Shown one piece after another: positions 31,603 through 41,783 of a DNA stretch of 63,091 nucleotides. The translations under genes and the position numbers were made by a program. The notes beneath the pieces were generated by a model, which saw nothing but the letters and a program-made list of their open reading frames with translations, searched no databases and was not told the origin of the DNA. This DNA is from DATCYZ01 sp036526195 (GTDB taxonomy: Bacteria; Pseudomonadota; Gammaproteobacteria; Burkholderiales; SG8-39), in assembly GCA_036526195.1 (NCBI GenBank), contig DATCYZ010000026.1:1-63091 (forward strand). The letters run 5' to 3'. The number at the start of each line of letters is the position of its first letter. The stretch's first letter is position 1.

Positions 31603-32571
31603 ATGAAGACCACCTTCCTCGACTTCGAGCAGCCGATTGCAGAGCTCGAGACCCGCATCGAGGAGTTGCGCTACGTGCAGGAAGACTCGGCGGTGGACAT
31701 CTCGCAGGAGATCCAGCGCCTGTCGAAGAAGAGCCAGGGCCTGACGAAGGACATCTACGCCAAGCTCACGCCCTGGCAGGTGGCGCAGGTCGCGCGCCAT
31801 CCGCAGCGCCCCTACACGCTCGACTATGTCTCGGCGCTGTTCACCGACTTCGAGGAACTGCACGGCGATCGCCTGTTCGCCGAGGATGCCTCGATCGTCG
31901 GCGGGCTGGCGCGCTTCAACGGACAGGCCTGCATGGTGATCGGCCACCAGAAGGGGCGCGACACCAAGGAAAAGATCCTGCGCAACTTCGGCATGCCGCG
32001 CCCGGAGGGCTACCGCAAGGCGCTGCGCCTGATGCAGCTCGCCGAGAAATTCGGCCTGCCGGTATTCACCTTCGTGGACACGCCGGGGGCGTACCCCGGC
32101 ATTGATGCAGAGGAGCGCGGGCAGTCCGAAGCCATCGGGCGCAACCTCATGGCCATGGCGGGCCTGCGCACGCCGATCATCGTCACGGTGATCGGCGAAG
32201 GCGGCTCCGGCGGCGCGCTGGCTATTGCCGTGGGCGACGTGGTGATGATGCTGCAGTACGCGACCTACTCGGTGATTTCGCCCGAGGGCTGCGCCTCGAT
32301 CCTCTGGCGCAGCGCGGACAAGGCGCCCGAGGCGGCCGAGGCGCTCGGCATCACCGCGACCCGGCTGAAGGCGCTGGGCCTGATCGACAAGATCATCCCG
32401 GAGCCGCTGGGCGGCGCGCACCGCGATGTGCCGGCCACTGCGCAGGCGGTGAAGAAGGCGCTGGCCGACGCCCTGCGGCAGTTGCAGGCAAAGAAGCCCA
32501 AAGAGCTCGTGGAGGAGCGGCTCGAGCGCCTGATGGGCCATGGCAAGTTCAAGGAAACCGCGGAACGCTGA
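31603..32571 (+). CDS. accA: Acetyl-CoA carboxylase carboxyltransferase subunit alpha
   Basis: A 322-residue subunit of the cytoplasmic carboxyltransferase that moves CO2 from biotin to acetyl-CoA in the first step of fatty-acid synthesis. The N-terminus L-D-F-E-Q-P-I-A-E-L-E, the Q-K-G-R-D-T-K-E-K motif, F-V-D-T-P-G-A-Y-P-G and G-E-G-G-S-G-G-A-L-A-I are diagnostic. Length is normal. The tilS gene starts inside its last 32 bases, so the two are co-transcribed. Confidence 0.97.
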   Translation: MKTTFLDFEQPIAELETRIEELRYVQEDSAVDISQEIQRLSKKSQGLTKDIYAKLTPWQVAQVARHPQRPYTLDYVSALFTDFEELHGDRLFAEDASIVGGLARFNGQACMVIGHQKGRDTKEKILRNFGMPRPEGYRKALRLMQLAEKFGLPVFTFVDTPGAYPGIDAEERGQSEAIGRNLMAMAGLRTPIIVTVIGEGGSGGALAIAVGDVVMMLQYATYSVISPEGCASILWRSADKAPEAAEALGITATRLKALGLIDKIIPEPLGGAHRDVPATAQAVKKALADALRQLQAKKPKELVEERLERLMGHGKFKETAER

Positions 32572-33796
32572 GCCGGTCCCGGGCGCGGCGCAGGCCGCGC
32601 TCGCGCAATGGCTTGCGCGCACCGGCCCCTGGCACGGCCGCAGGCTGGTCTGCGCGCTCTCGGGCGGGATGGACTCCATGGTGCTGCTCGACCTGCTCGT
32701 CGCGGGGGCGCCGGCGCACGGCTACCGTCTCGGCGCGATTCACGTGCACCATGGCCTGCAGACGCAGGCCGACGACTGGGCACGCTTTTGCCGCGCGCAA
32801 TGCCGGGCGCGCCGCGTGCCGCTCACGGTGCGCCGCGTGCAGGTGGCGGGTCGCGGCGAGGCGGCGGCGCGCAGTGCGCGGTTCGCGGTATTCGATGCGT
32901 TGCGCGTCGATGCGCTGGTGCTCGCCCACCACCTCGATGACCAGGCGGAAACGGTATTGATGCGCCTGCTGCGCGGCGCCGGGACGCGCGGCGCCGCGGC
33001 GATGCGCGCCGACACCCGGCGCGGGCGCCTGCGGCTGCTGCGGCCGCTGCTTGGCGTGCCGCGCGAGGCACTGCGCGACCATGCAACGGCAGCGGGGCTC
33101 GACTGGATCGAGGATCCATCGAACGCCGAGCGCACGCGCACGCGCAATTTCCTCAGGCATGAAGTCGGGCCGCTGCTTGCAACGCGGTTCCCGCGCTGGC
33201 GCGAGGCGCTCGCGCGCGCCGCGGGCCACTTCGGCGCCTCCGACGACCGTGCGCAGGTGCTGCTGCGCAACTGGCTCGCGCGCCAGGGCTTGCGCGAACC
33301 GAGCGAGGCGAAACTGCTCGAGATGCTGCGGCAACTGACCGGGCAGGGCGTGCGCACGGAGATCATCCACGACGGGGTGCGCCTGCGCGTGGAGCGCGGA
33401 CGCGTGCGCCTCGACGCCGCGGCGCCGCTGCCGCCGAAGGCCTTCCGGCCGCAGGCCTGGACGGGCGCCGCGCGCCTGCCCTTGCCGGCGCTCGGGGGCG
33501 AACTGCGCTTCCGGCACGTGCGCGGAGGCGGCATCGACGCCGCGCGCCTCGCCGCCGCCGCCGTCACCGTCCGGGTGCGTACGGGCGGTGAGCGCTTCCG
33601 GACCGCGGCGGACCGTCCGCGGCGCACCCTGAAGAACCTGTTCCAGGAAGCCGGCGTGCCGGCGCGCGCGCGCGCGCGCTTGCCGCTGGTGTTCTGCGGC
33701 GACGACCTCGTGTGGGTGCCTGGACTGGGCGTCGAGGCGGGCTGGCGGGCGCCGCCCGGCGCCCCGGGCTGGCTGCTGGACTGGCGTGCCGGGTGA
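32540..33796 (+). CDS. tilS: tRNA(Ile)-lysidine synthase
   Basis: A 418-residue enzyme that turns C34 of tRNA-Ile(CAU) into lysidine so that it reads AUA. The PP-loop SGGMDS is at 41-46, followed by H-V-H-H-G-L-Q and A-H-H-L-D-D-Q-A-E-T, then a C-terminal domain with R-R-T-L-K-N-L-F-Q-E-A-G-V-P. The ATG overlaps accA by 32 bases and has no good ribosome site, which fits coupling. A run of eight GC dinucleotides (33662-33677) lies near the 3' end. Confidence 0.95.
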   Translation: MASSRKPRNAEPVPGAAQAALAQWLARTGPWHGRRLVCALSGGMDSMVLLDLLVAGAPAHGYRLGAIHVHHGLQTQADDWARFCRAQCRARRVPLTVRRVQVAGRGEAAARSARFAVFDALRVDALVLAHHLDDQAETVLMRLLRGAGTRGAAAMRADTRRGRLRLLRPLLGVPREALRDHATAAGLDWIEDPSNAERTRTRNFLRHEVGPLLATRFPRWREALARAAGHFGASDDRAQVLLRNWLARQGLREPSEAKLLEMLRQLTGQGVRTEIIHDGVRLRVERGRVRLDAAAPLPPKAFRPQAWTGAARLPLPALGGELRFRHVRGGGIDAARLAAAAVTVRVRTGGERFRTAADRPRRTLKNLFQEAGVPARARARLPLVFCGDDLVWVPGLGVEAGWRAPPGAPGWLLDWRAG

Positions 33797-33836
33797 TCTA
33801 CAAGCCCTTGTTTTTAAGAGATTCGTTCTCCGGTGA

Positions 33837-33845
33837 TGCTACAAT
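33837..33845 (+). promoter_or_regulatory. Extended -10 promoter for the ndk operon
   Basis: TG-C-TACAAT lies 50 bases before the ndk ATG in an AT-rich pocket after tilS. No strong -35 is seen. It probably starts the long ndk-to-der transcript. Confidence 0.6.
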
Positions 33846-33895
33846 CGCAGGCTGGTCTATTGAAAATCATCCATCCATCATCAGGGAGACAGGAA

Positions 33896-34327
33896 ATGGC
33901 GGTCGAACGGACCCTTTCCATCATCAAGCCGGATGCCGTGAAGAAGAACGTCATCGGACAGATTTACACCCGTTTCGAGGCGGGCGGCCTGCGCATCGCG
34001 GCGGCGCGCATGATGCAGCTCTCGCGTGCCGAGGCCGAGGGTTTCTACGCGGTGCACCGTGAGCGTCCGTTCTTCAAGGATCTGGTCGATTTCATGATCT
34101 CCGGTCCGGTGGTGGTGCAGGTGCTCGAGGGCGAGAACGCCATCGCGAAGAATCGCGACCTGATGGGTGCCACCGACCCGAAGAAGGCGGCCGCAGGCAC
34201 GATCCGCGCCGATTTCGCCGATTCGATCGATGCCAATGCAGTGCACGGCTCGGACGCGCCGGAGACGGCGCGCAACGAGATCGCCTACTTCTTTGCTGCG
34301 AGCGAGGTCTATCCGGCCGCGAAGTGA
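33896..34327 (+). CDS. ndk: Nucleoside diphosphate kinase
   Basis: A 143-residue cytoplasmic enzyme that balances NTP pools by a ping-pong phosphohistidine mechanism. The active-site His117 in N-A-V-H-G-S-D, the N-terminal T-L-S-I-I-K-P-D-A-V and the R-N-E-I-A-Y-F-F terminus are textbook. AGGGAGACAGGAA gives a good ribosome site. It opens the conserved beta/gammaproteobacterial operon that continues with rlmN. Confidence 0.98.
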   Translation: MAVERTLSIIKPDAVKKNVIGQIYTRFEAGGLRIAAARMMQLSRAEAEGFYAVHRERPFFKDLVDFMISGPVVVQVLEGENAIAKNRDLMGATDPKKAAAGTIRADFADSIDANAVHGSDAPETARNEIAYFFAASEVYPAAK

Positions 34328-34346
34328 CGCGCGGCCGAACCGATCC

Positions 34347-35465
34347 ATGACCACCAACCTGCTCGGCCTGGACGCCGCCGGTCTCGACCGGCATTTCGCC
34401 GCGATCGGCGAGAAGCCGTTTCGCGCCCGGCAGGTGCTGCGCTGGATCCACCAGCAGGGCGAGGCGGACTTCGCCCGCATGAGCGACCTCGCCAAGAGCC
34501 TGCGTGCGGGGCTTGCCGGCCACGCCAGCGTCGAGGCGCCGGCAGTGGTCGGCGACCACACCGCGCCGGACGGCACGCGCAAGTGGCTGCTCAAGGTCGA
34601 CGACGCCAATGCCGTGGAAGCGGTGTTCATCCCGGAGACGCGACGCGGCACGCTATGCGTGTCCAGCCAGGCGGGTTGCGTGCTCGACTGCGCCTTCTGC
34701 TCCACCGGCAAGCAGGGGTTCAACCGCAACCTCACGACCGCGGAGATCATCGGCCAGTTGTGGCTCGCGCAGCGCGCCCTGACCGACGGGCAGGGTCCGT
34801 TCGTCGCCGGCCAGCCGCACACCGCGACGCGGCCGGTGACCAACGTCGTGATGATGGGCATGGGCGAGCCGCTGCTCAACCTCGACAACGTGATTCCCGC
34901 GCTGCGCCTGATGCTCGACGACAACGCCTACGGGCTGTCGCGCCGGCGCGTGACGGTGTCCACCTCCGGCGTGGTGCCCGGCATGGATCGCCTGCGCGAC
35001 GAGTGCCCGGTGGCGCTTGCGGTGTCGCTGCACGCGCCGGACGACGCGCTGCGCGACCGGCTGGTGCCGGTGAACGCGAAGTACCCGATCAAGGCCCTGC
35101 TGGCCGCCTGCAACCGCTACCTCGAGCGCGCGCCGCGCGACTTCGTCACCTTCGAGTACGTGATGCTCGACGGCGTCAACGATTCGGACCACCACGCGCG
35201 CGCGCTTACGGCGATCGCGCGCGAGGTGCGCTGCAAGTTCAACCTGATCCCCTTCAACGGCTTCCCGAATTCCGGGTTTCGCTGCTCGCCCGCGGATCGC
35301 ATCCGGCGCTTCGCCGAGATCCTGCAACGCGCCGGGCTGACCGTGACGACGCGCAAGACGCGCGGCGAGGGCATCGACGCCGCCTGCGGCCAGCTGGCAG
35401 GCGACGTGACCGACCGCACGCGGCGCACCAGCCGCATCCCGCCCATCGTGGAGCATCGCGCATGA
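34347..35465 (+). CDS. rlmN: Dual-specificity 23S rRNA A2503 / tRNA A37 methyltransferase
   Basis: A 372-residue radical-SAM enzyme making 2-methyladenosine. The cluster cysteines are C111, C115 and C118 (C-V-L-D-C-A-F-C). M-M-G-M-G-E-P-L-L-N binds SAM, and the C-terminal G-E-G-I-D-A-A-C-G-Q-L carries the mechanistic Cys. The ATG at 34347 is 19 bases after ndk, and the stop overlaps pilW (ATGA). Confidence 0.97.
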   Translation: MTTNLLGLDAAGLDRHFAAIGEKPFRARQVLRWIHQQGEADFARMSDLAKSLRAGLAGHASVEAPAVVGDHTAPDGTRKWLLKVDDANAVEAVFIPETRRGTLCVSSQAGCVLDCAFCSTGKQGFNRNLTTAEIIGQLWLAQRALTDGQGPFVAGQPHTATRPVTNVVMMGMGEPLLNLDNVIPALRLMLDDNAYGLSRRRVTVSTSGVVPGMDRLRDECPVALAVSLHAPDDALRDRLVPVNAKYPIKALLAACNRYLERAPRDFVTFEYVMLDGVNDSDHHARALTAIAREVRCKFNLIPFNGFPNSGFRCSPADRIRRFAEILQRAGLTVTTRKTRGEGIDAACGQLAGDVTDRTRRTSRIPPIVEHRA

Positions 35466-36262
35466 ATCGAACGCCCGTCCTGGCCCTAGCCGGTTTTGCC
35501 GTCCTGCTGCTGTCGGGCTGCGCCACCACGTCCTCCGACTCGCCCGCGGCGCCGACCATCGAGACCAGCACCATCGTCGGCGAGTCGAGCGATCCGCGCA
35601 ATCGCGCGCGGCTGCGCACCGAGCTTGCGTCGCTCTACTTCAGCCGCGGCAGCATGGGCGTGGCCCTCGAGGAGTTGCGCAGCGCCATCGCCGCGGACCC
35701 GCAGTTCGCCGGCGCTTACAGCATGCTGGGGCTGGTCTACATGGAATTGCGCGAAAACAAGCTCGCGGAGGAGAACTTCCAGCGCGCGCTGCAGCTCTCG
35801 CGCGGCGACCCGGACATCAACCACAACTACGGCTGGTTCCTCTGCCAGACCGGGCAGGAAGACCGCTCGATCGAGTTCTTCCTGAACGCGATCCGCAACC
35901 CGCTCTACGCCCGGCCCGGTCGCTCGTACGCCGCGGCCGGCAATTGCCTGCTGCGCAAGGACCGGCTGAAGGACGCCGGCGAGATGCTCGAGCGCGCGCT
36001 CAAGCTGGAGCCCGACGAACCGCTCGCCCTGATCCAGATGGGGCAGCTGAACTACCGCACCGGCGCGCTCGAAGCAGCGCGCGCGCAGGTGCTGCGCTAC
36101 AACCGCCTGACCGGCGGCACCGCGGAGTCCCTGTGGCTTGGCTTGCGCACCGAGCGCCGCCTCGGCGAGCGGGTGGCCGAGGTGAGCTACGCCAACCAGT
36201 TGCGGCGCCGCTTCCCCGCGTCCCTCGAGTACCAGCAGTTGCAGCGCGGAGCCTATGACTGA
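35462..36262 (+). CDS. pilW: PilW/PilF, type IV pilus secretin-assembly lipoprotein
   Basis: A 266-residue outer-membrane lipoprotein. The lipobox L-L-L-S-G-C follows a short signal peptide. TPR repeats fill about residues 45-230 (A-S-L-Y-F-S-R-G, A-Y-S-M-L-G-L-V-Y-M, N-Y-G-W-F-L-C). It helps PilQ multimerise in the outer membrane. Its place between rlmN and rodZ is the conserved position. Confidence 0.93.
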   Translation: MNRTPVLALAGFAVLLLSGCATTSSDSPAAPTIETSTIVGESSDPRNRARLRTELASLYFSRGSMGVALEELRSAIAADPQFAGAYSMLGLVYMELRENKLAEENFQRALQLSRGDPDINHNYGWFLCQTGQEDRSIEFFLNAIRNPLYARPGRSYAAAGNCLLRKDRLKDAGEMLERALKLEPDEPLALIQMGQLNYRTGALEAARAQVLRYNRLTGGTAESLWLGLRTERRLGERVAEVSYANQLRRRFPASLEYQQLQRGAYD

Positions 36263-37294
36263 GCAGACTGCGGCCGGGGCAGAGGTGCCGTCGACCGGGG
36301 CAGACGTGACGGCGCCCGCGCCGGACGATGCGCCGGCGCGGGCGCAGATCGACCCGATGGTCGCGGATTTGCAAGCCGAACCGCCGCCCGCGGCGGCGGC
36401 GAGCGCGGGCGCCCTGCTCGCGCGCGCGCGCGCAGCCCAGGGCATTTCGATCGAGGACGTGGCGCGCCAGCTGAAGTTCGCACCGCGCCAGATCGAGGCG
36501 CTGGAAGCGGACCGGCATGAGGTGTTGCCCGGCGCCGCAGCGGTGCGCGGCATGGTGCGCAGCTACGCCCGCCTGCTGCGGATCGACGCAGCGCCGCTGC
36601 TTGAGACGCTCGCCGACCGCCTCGCGGTGCCGGATGCAGACCGACTGGCCGCGCGCTACGGCGAGCCGGTGCCGTTTTCCGACGGCGCGCGCCGTTCCAC
36701 GTTCGTTTATGTCGCCCTGAGCGTCGCGGTGCTGGCGGTCGCGGCGCTGGTGCTGTTCGAATGGCGCCAGACGCCTGCGCCGACGACGCAGATGAGCTTC
36801 GTGCCCGCGGCGCAGGCGCCGCTCGAGACGTCGCGCACGGCGACCGACACCACGCCGGCGCCCGGCGAGACGGCGCCGGCACCGCTCGCGGCCGCGCGGC
36901 CGCCGAACGAACCGGTCCGCACCGAACTCGCGAGCGCCGCAGCGTCGCCGGCACCGGCGCAGACCCCGGCCGCTACGGCGCAAGAGGGAAAACCCGCAGC
37001 GGAAGGTGCGCGTGACACGCAATCCGCGGCGCCCGGCGCCGCACCGGCCGCCGCCACCGGGTCCCACCGCATCGCCCTGCGCTTCGAGCGCGACTCGTGG
37101 GTGGAAGTGCGCGATGGCGCCGGCCGCGTCCTGATGTCGAAAGTGAACGCGGCGCAGAGCGAAGCGGTGATCAGCGGTGAACCGCCGTTTTCGCTGGTCA
37201 TCGGCAACGCGCAGTACGTGCACCTGACCTATGACGCGAAGGCCATCGATCTCGAACCGCACATCAAGGTCGCGGTCGCGCGACTGACGCTGCC

Positions 37295-37298
<4 letters not shown>
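36255..37298 (+). CDS. rodZ: RodZ-like cytoskeletal membrane protein
   Basis: A 347-residue bitopic protein. A cytoplasmic Xre-type HTH lies at about 50-120 (A-A-Q-G-I-S-I-E-D-V-A-R-Q-L-K, then Y-A-R-L-L-R), a single membrane helix at about 149-167, a Pro/Ala/Thr-rich periplasmic linker to about 265, and a C-terminal DUF4115 domain (F-E-R-D-S-W-V-E-V-R-D). RodZ links MreB to the elongasome. It overlaps pilW by eight bases and ispG by four. Confidence 0.92.
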
Positions 37299-38590
<1,292 letters not shown>

Positions 38591-38601
38591 GTCGCGGCAC
38601 C

Positions 38602-39882
38602 ATGTCGAAGACCCTGCAAGCCGTTCGCGGCATGAACGACGTGTTGCCCGAGGAGGCGGCCTGGTGGCAGGCCTTCGAGGCGCGCGTCGCCGCCTGGCTT
38701 GCGCGCTACGGCTATCGCAACATCCGCATGCCGCTGGTCGAGCAGACGCAGTTGTTCCGCCGCGCGATCGGCGAGGTGACCGACATCGTCGAGAAGGAGA
38801 TGTACTCCTGGCGCGACGAACTGAACGACGAACAGCTGACGCTGCGCCCCGAGGGCACCGCATCCTGCGTGCGCGCGGCCATCGAGCACAACCTGCTGTA
38901 CGACGGGCCGAAGCGGCTCTGGTACGCTGGACCGATGTTCCGCCACGAGCGGCCGCAGAAGGGACGCTACCGGCAGTTCCACCAGTACGGCGTCGAGGCG
39001 CTCGGCTTTGCCGGCCCGGACGTGGACGCCGAACTGATCGTCATGTGCGCGGCGCTGTGGCGCGAGCTCGGCCTCGAGGGCATTCGCCTTGAACTCAACA
39101 ACATCGGCTCGCCGGAAGAACGCGCGCGCTACCGCACCGAGCTGGTGCGCCACCTCGAGGCGAACGAAGCGCGGCTGGACGCGGATGCGAAGCGGCGCCT
39201 GCACACCAACCCGATGCGGGTGCTGGATTCGAAGAATCCGCTGGTGCAGGAGGTGGTGGCGAGCGCGCCGGTGATGTCGGACTATCTCGGCGAGGCCTCG
39301 CGCGCGCACGTCGACGCGGTCTGCGCGATGCTGACCGCGGCCGGGGTGGCCTACACCATGAATCCGCGGCTGGTGCGCGGACTGGACTACTACAACCTGA
39401 CGGTGTTCGAGTGGATCTCGGACCGCCTCGGGGCGCAGGGCACGGTCTGCGGCGGCGGCCGCTATGACGGCCTGTTCGCGATGATCGGCGGCAAGCCCGC
39501 GCCCGCGGCGGGCTTCGCCATGGGCAACGAGCGCCTGATCGCGCTGCTGCGCGATGCCGGCGGCAACGCGCCGGCCGTGGCGCCGGACGCCTACCTGCTC
39601 GCGCAGGGCGAGGGCGCCTTCGGCTACGGCCTGCTGCTGGCGGAGGCGCTTCGCGCCGCGGGCTACGCGGTGCTGCAGCATGCGGGCGAGGGCAGCTTCA
39701 AGTCGCAGATGCGCCGCGCCGACGCGAGCGGGGCGCGGCTCGCCCTGATCGTCGGCGAGGACGAGATGCGCGCCGGCGAAGTCTCGGTCAAGCCGCTGCG
39801 CGGTGCCGGCACGCAGGCGCGGGTCGCGCGCGACCGTGTCGTCGACGCGGTTGCAGCGGCGCTGGCCGGCGCACCGGACTGA
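38602..39882 (+). CDS. hisS: Histidyl-tRNA synthetase
   Basis: A 426-residue class II aminoacyl-tRNA synthetase. Motif 2 is the F-R-H-E-R-P-Q-K-G-R-Y-R-Q-F-H-Q region, the histidine-specific loop is L-V-R-G-L-D-Y-Y-N, and motif 3 lies in G-F-A-M-G-N-E-R. The C-terminal anticodon domain begins near 330. The ATG at 38602 is 11 bases after ispG, although the frame is open upstream. Confidence 0.97.
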   Translation: MSKTLQAVRGMNDVLPEEAAWWQAFEARVAAWLARYGYRNIRMPLVEQTQLFRRAIGEVTDIVEKEMYSWRDELNDEQLTLRPEGTASCVRAAIEHNLLYDGPKRLWYAGPMFRHERPQKGRYRQFHQYGVEALGFAGPDVDAELIVMCAALWRELGLEGIRLELNNIGSPEERARYRTELVRHLEANEARLDADAKRRLHTNPMRVLDSKNPLVQEVVASAPVMSDYLGEASRAHVDAVCAMLTAAGVAYTMNPRLVRGLDYYNLTVFEWISDRLGAQGTVCGGGRYDGLFAMIGGKPAPAAGFAMGNERLIALLRDAGGNAPAVAPDAYLLAQGEGAFGYGLLLAEALRAAGYAVLQHAGEGSFKSQMRRADASGARLALIVGEDEMRAGEVSVKPLRGAGTQARVARDRVVDAVAAALAGAPD

Positions 39883-39942
39883 GGCGCCGGGCGGCACGCA
39901 GCAAACGAATACTGACGAAACAGAGGAACGGACGCTCCGAAC

Positions 39943-40575
39943 ATGGCACTCGATCTGGAAGAGCAGGAACAGCTTGCCGAAGTAAAGGCCTGGTGGCGCG
40001 CCAACGGCACGATGGTCACCACGGTGATCACGGCGGTGGCGATTTCGCTGGCCGGCTGGCAGGGCTGGCGTTGGGTGCAGAACACGCGTTCGGTGGAAGC
40101 CAGCGCGATGTACGACACCCTGGTGAAGGCGGTGCAGGCGGGTGACGCCAAGGCGGTGCGCGACGCCGGCGGCGCGCTCGCCGAGAACCATCCCGGCATG
40201 CTGTATGCCTCGATGGGCGCGCTGGTCAGCGCGCGCTTCCATGCCGACCGCGGCGACGCCAAGAACGCAAAGGCCCAGCTGCAATGGGTCATCGAGCGCT
40301 CGGCCTCGGCGGAATTGCGCGACCTCGCGCGGCTGCGCATGGCCGTCCTGCTGCTCGATGAGAAGGCGCACGACCAGGCGCTGGCGCAGCTCGACGCGCC
40401 GCACGGCGCCGCCTTCGCCTCGCAGTTCGCGGCGCTGCGCGGCGACATCGAGACCGACCGCAACCGCATCGAGCAGGCAAAGGCCGCCTACAAGCAGGCC
40501 ATCGACAAGGCGGGCAAGTCCGACCAGGCGCTGATCGAGGGCGTGCGCATGCGGCTCGAGGCGCTCGGCGGATGA
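39943..40575 (+). CDS. yfgM: YfgM-like ancillary SecYEG translocon subunit
   Basis: A 210-residue bitopic protein: cytoplasmic N-terminus (D-L-E-E-Q-E-Q-L-A-E-V-K-A-W-W), one membrane helix at about 22-40, then a periplasmic TPR-like domain. In E. coli it is part of the SecYEG-PpiD assembly and influences periplasmic folding. It is separated by 60 bases from hisS and overlaps bamB (ATGA). Confidence 0.9.
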   Translation: MALDLEEQEQLAEVKAWWRANGTMVTTVITAVAISLAGWQGWRWVQNTRSVEASAMYDTLVKAVQAGDAKAVRDAGGALAENHPGMLYASMGALVSARFHADRGDAKNAKAQLQWVIERSASAELRDLARLRMAVLLLDEKAHDQALAQLDAPHGAAFASQFAALRGDIETDRNRIEQAKAAYKQAIDKAGKSDQALIEGVRMRLEALGG

Positions 40576-41747
40576 ACGCACGCGCCTCACGCGCGCTGCG
40601 CGGGCTCGTCCTCGGGGCCGGCGTGCTGGCGCTCGCCGCCTGCTCGAGCCTGCCGAGCATGAACCCGCTCGACTGGTTCGGCAGTGCCTCGACCCTGAAA
40701 CCCGCCCCGCTGCCGCCGATCTCCCGAGAGCAGCCGGTGCGCGTGCTCTGGAGCGGCTCGATCGGCGCCGCCGGCGCGTACATCTTCACGCCTGCGGTGG
40801 TCGGCGATGCGGTCTTCGTCGCGGCGCAGGACGGCTCGGTCGCGCGGCTCGACGCGGCGACCGGCGCGGTGCGCTGGCGCATCTCGACCGGCGTGCGACT
40901 GACCGGCGGCGCCGGCAGCGATGGCAGCCTGGTGTCGGTGGCCTCGGGCGAAGGCGAGGTGTTCGTGCTCGACGCCGCGAACGGCACCGTGAAATGGCGC
41001 GCTCGCGTCTCGAGCGAAGTGCTGGCCGCGCCCGCCGTCGGCGGCGGGCTGGTGCTGGTGCGCAGCGCCGACAGCCGGGTCTTCGCCTTCGAGGCGGCCG
41101 ACGGCAAGCGCCGCTGGGTCTACCAGCGCGCGGCCGCAACCCTGGTCGTGCGCTCGCCCGCCGGCCTCACGCTGCAGGGCGACACCGCGTTCGCCGGCTT
41201 CTCGGGCGGCAAGCTGGTGGCGATCGCCCTCGAGAACGGCGGTCCGCGCTGGGAGGCGACGGTCGCGCTGCCGCGCGGCGCCACCGAACTCGAGCGCATC
41301 ACCGACATCGTCGGCGACCCGACGATCCTCGCGCGGGAGATCTGCGCGGTCGCCTACCAGGGTCGCGTCGCCTGCTTCGACGTCCGCACCGGAAACCAGA
41401 TCTGGTCGCGACCGATGTCGTCCATCACCGGCGTCACCATGGACGTGCGCTACGCCTATGTGAGCGACGACACCGGCGGCCTGCACGCGCTCGACCGCAT
41501 CAGCGGGCGCAGCGTCTGGAAGCAGGACCGTCTCACCAACCGGCGCCTGTCGCGTCCCTACGCGGCCGGCAACGCGATCGCGGTCGGCGACCTCGAGGGC
41601 TACGTGCACTTCGTAGCGCGCGAGTCCGGCGCTTTCGTCGCGCGCCACGCCACCGACGGCAGCGCCATCCGCGCGGCGCCGCAGCGCGTGCCCGGCGGCT
41701 TCCTCGTGCAGACCCAGAACGGCGCCCTGGTCGCGCTCGCGCTCTAG
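40572..41747 (+). CDS. bamB: BamB, outer-membrane protein assembly lipoprotein
   Basis: A 391-residue lipoprotein: lipobox L-A-A-C-S near residue 25, then an eight-bladed PQQ-type propeller with repeated G-x-V-x-W and L-D-A-x-x-G motifs (V-A-R-L-D-A-A-T-G-A-V-R-W; C-F-D-V-R-T-G-N-Q-I-W). It supports BamA in barrel insertion. The stop is 36 bases before der. Confidence 0.95.
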   Translation: MNARASRALRGLVLGAGVLALAACSSLPSMNPLDWFGSASTLKPAPLPPISREQPVRVLWSGSIGAAGAYIFTPAVVGDAVFVAAQDGSVARLDAATGAVRWRISTGVRLTGGAGSDGSLVSVASGEGEVFVLDAANGTVKWRARVSSEVLAAPAVGGGLVLVRSADSRVFAFEAADGKRRWVYQRAAATLVVRSPAGLTLQGDTAFAGFSGGKLVAIALENGGPRWEATVALPRGATELERITDIVGDPTILAREICAVAYQGRVACFDVRTGNQIWSRPMSSITGVTMDVRYAYVSDDTGGLHALDRISGRSVWKQDRLTNRRLSRPYAAGNAIAVGDLEGYVHFVARESGAFVARHATDGSAIRAAPQRVPGGFLVQTQNGALVALAL

Positions 41748-41783
41748 CGGCAGGCGCTGCGCGCGCCACGGACTCCCCAACTC

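Noticed and set aside
36420..36435. Alternating CG run in rodZ as a phase-variation tract
   Set aside because: Short and typical of the base composition; no sign of a frame change around it.
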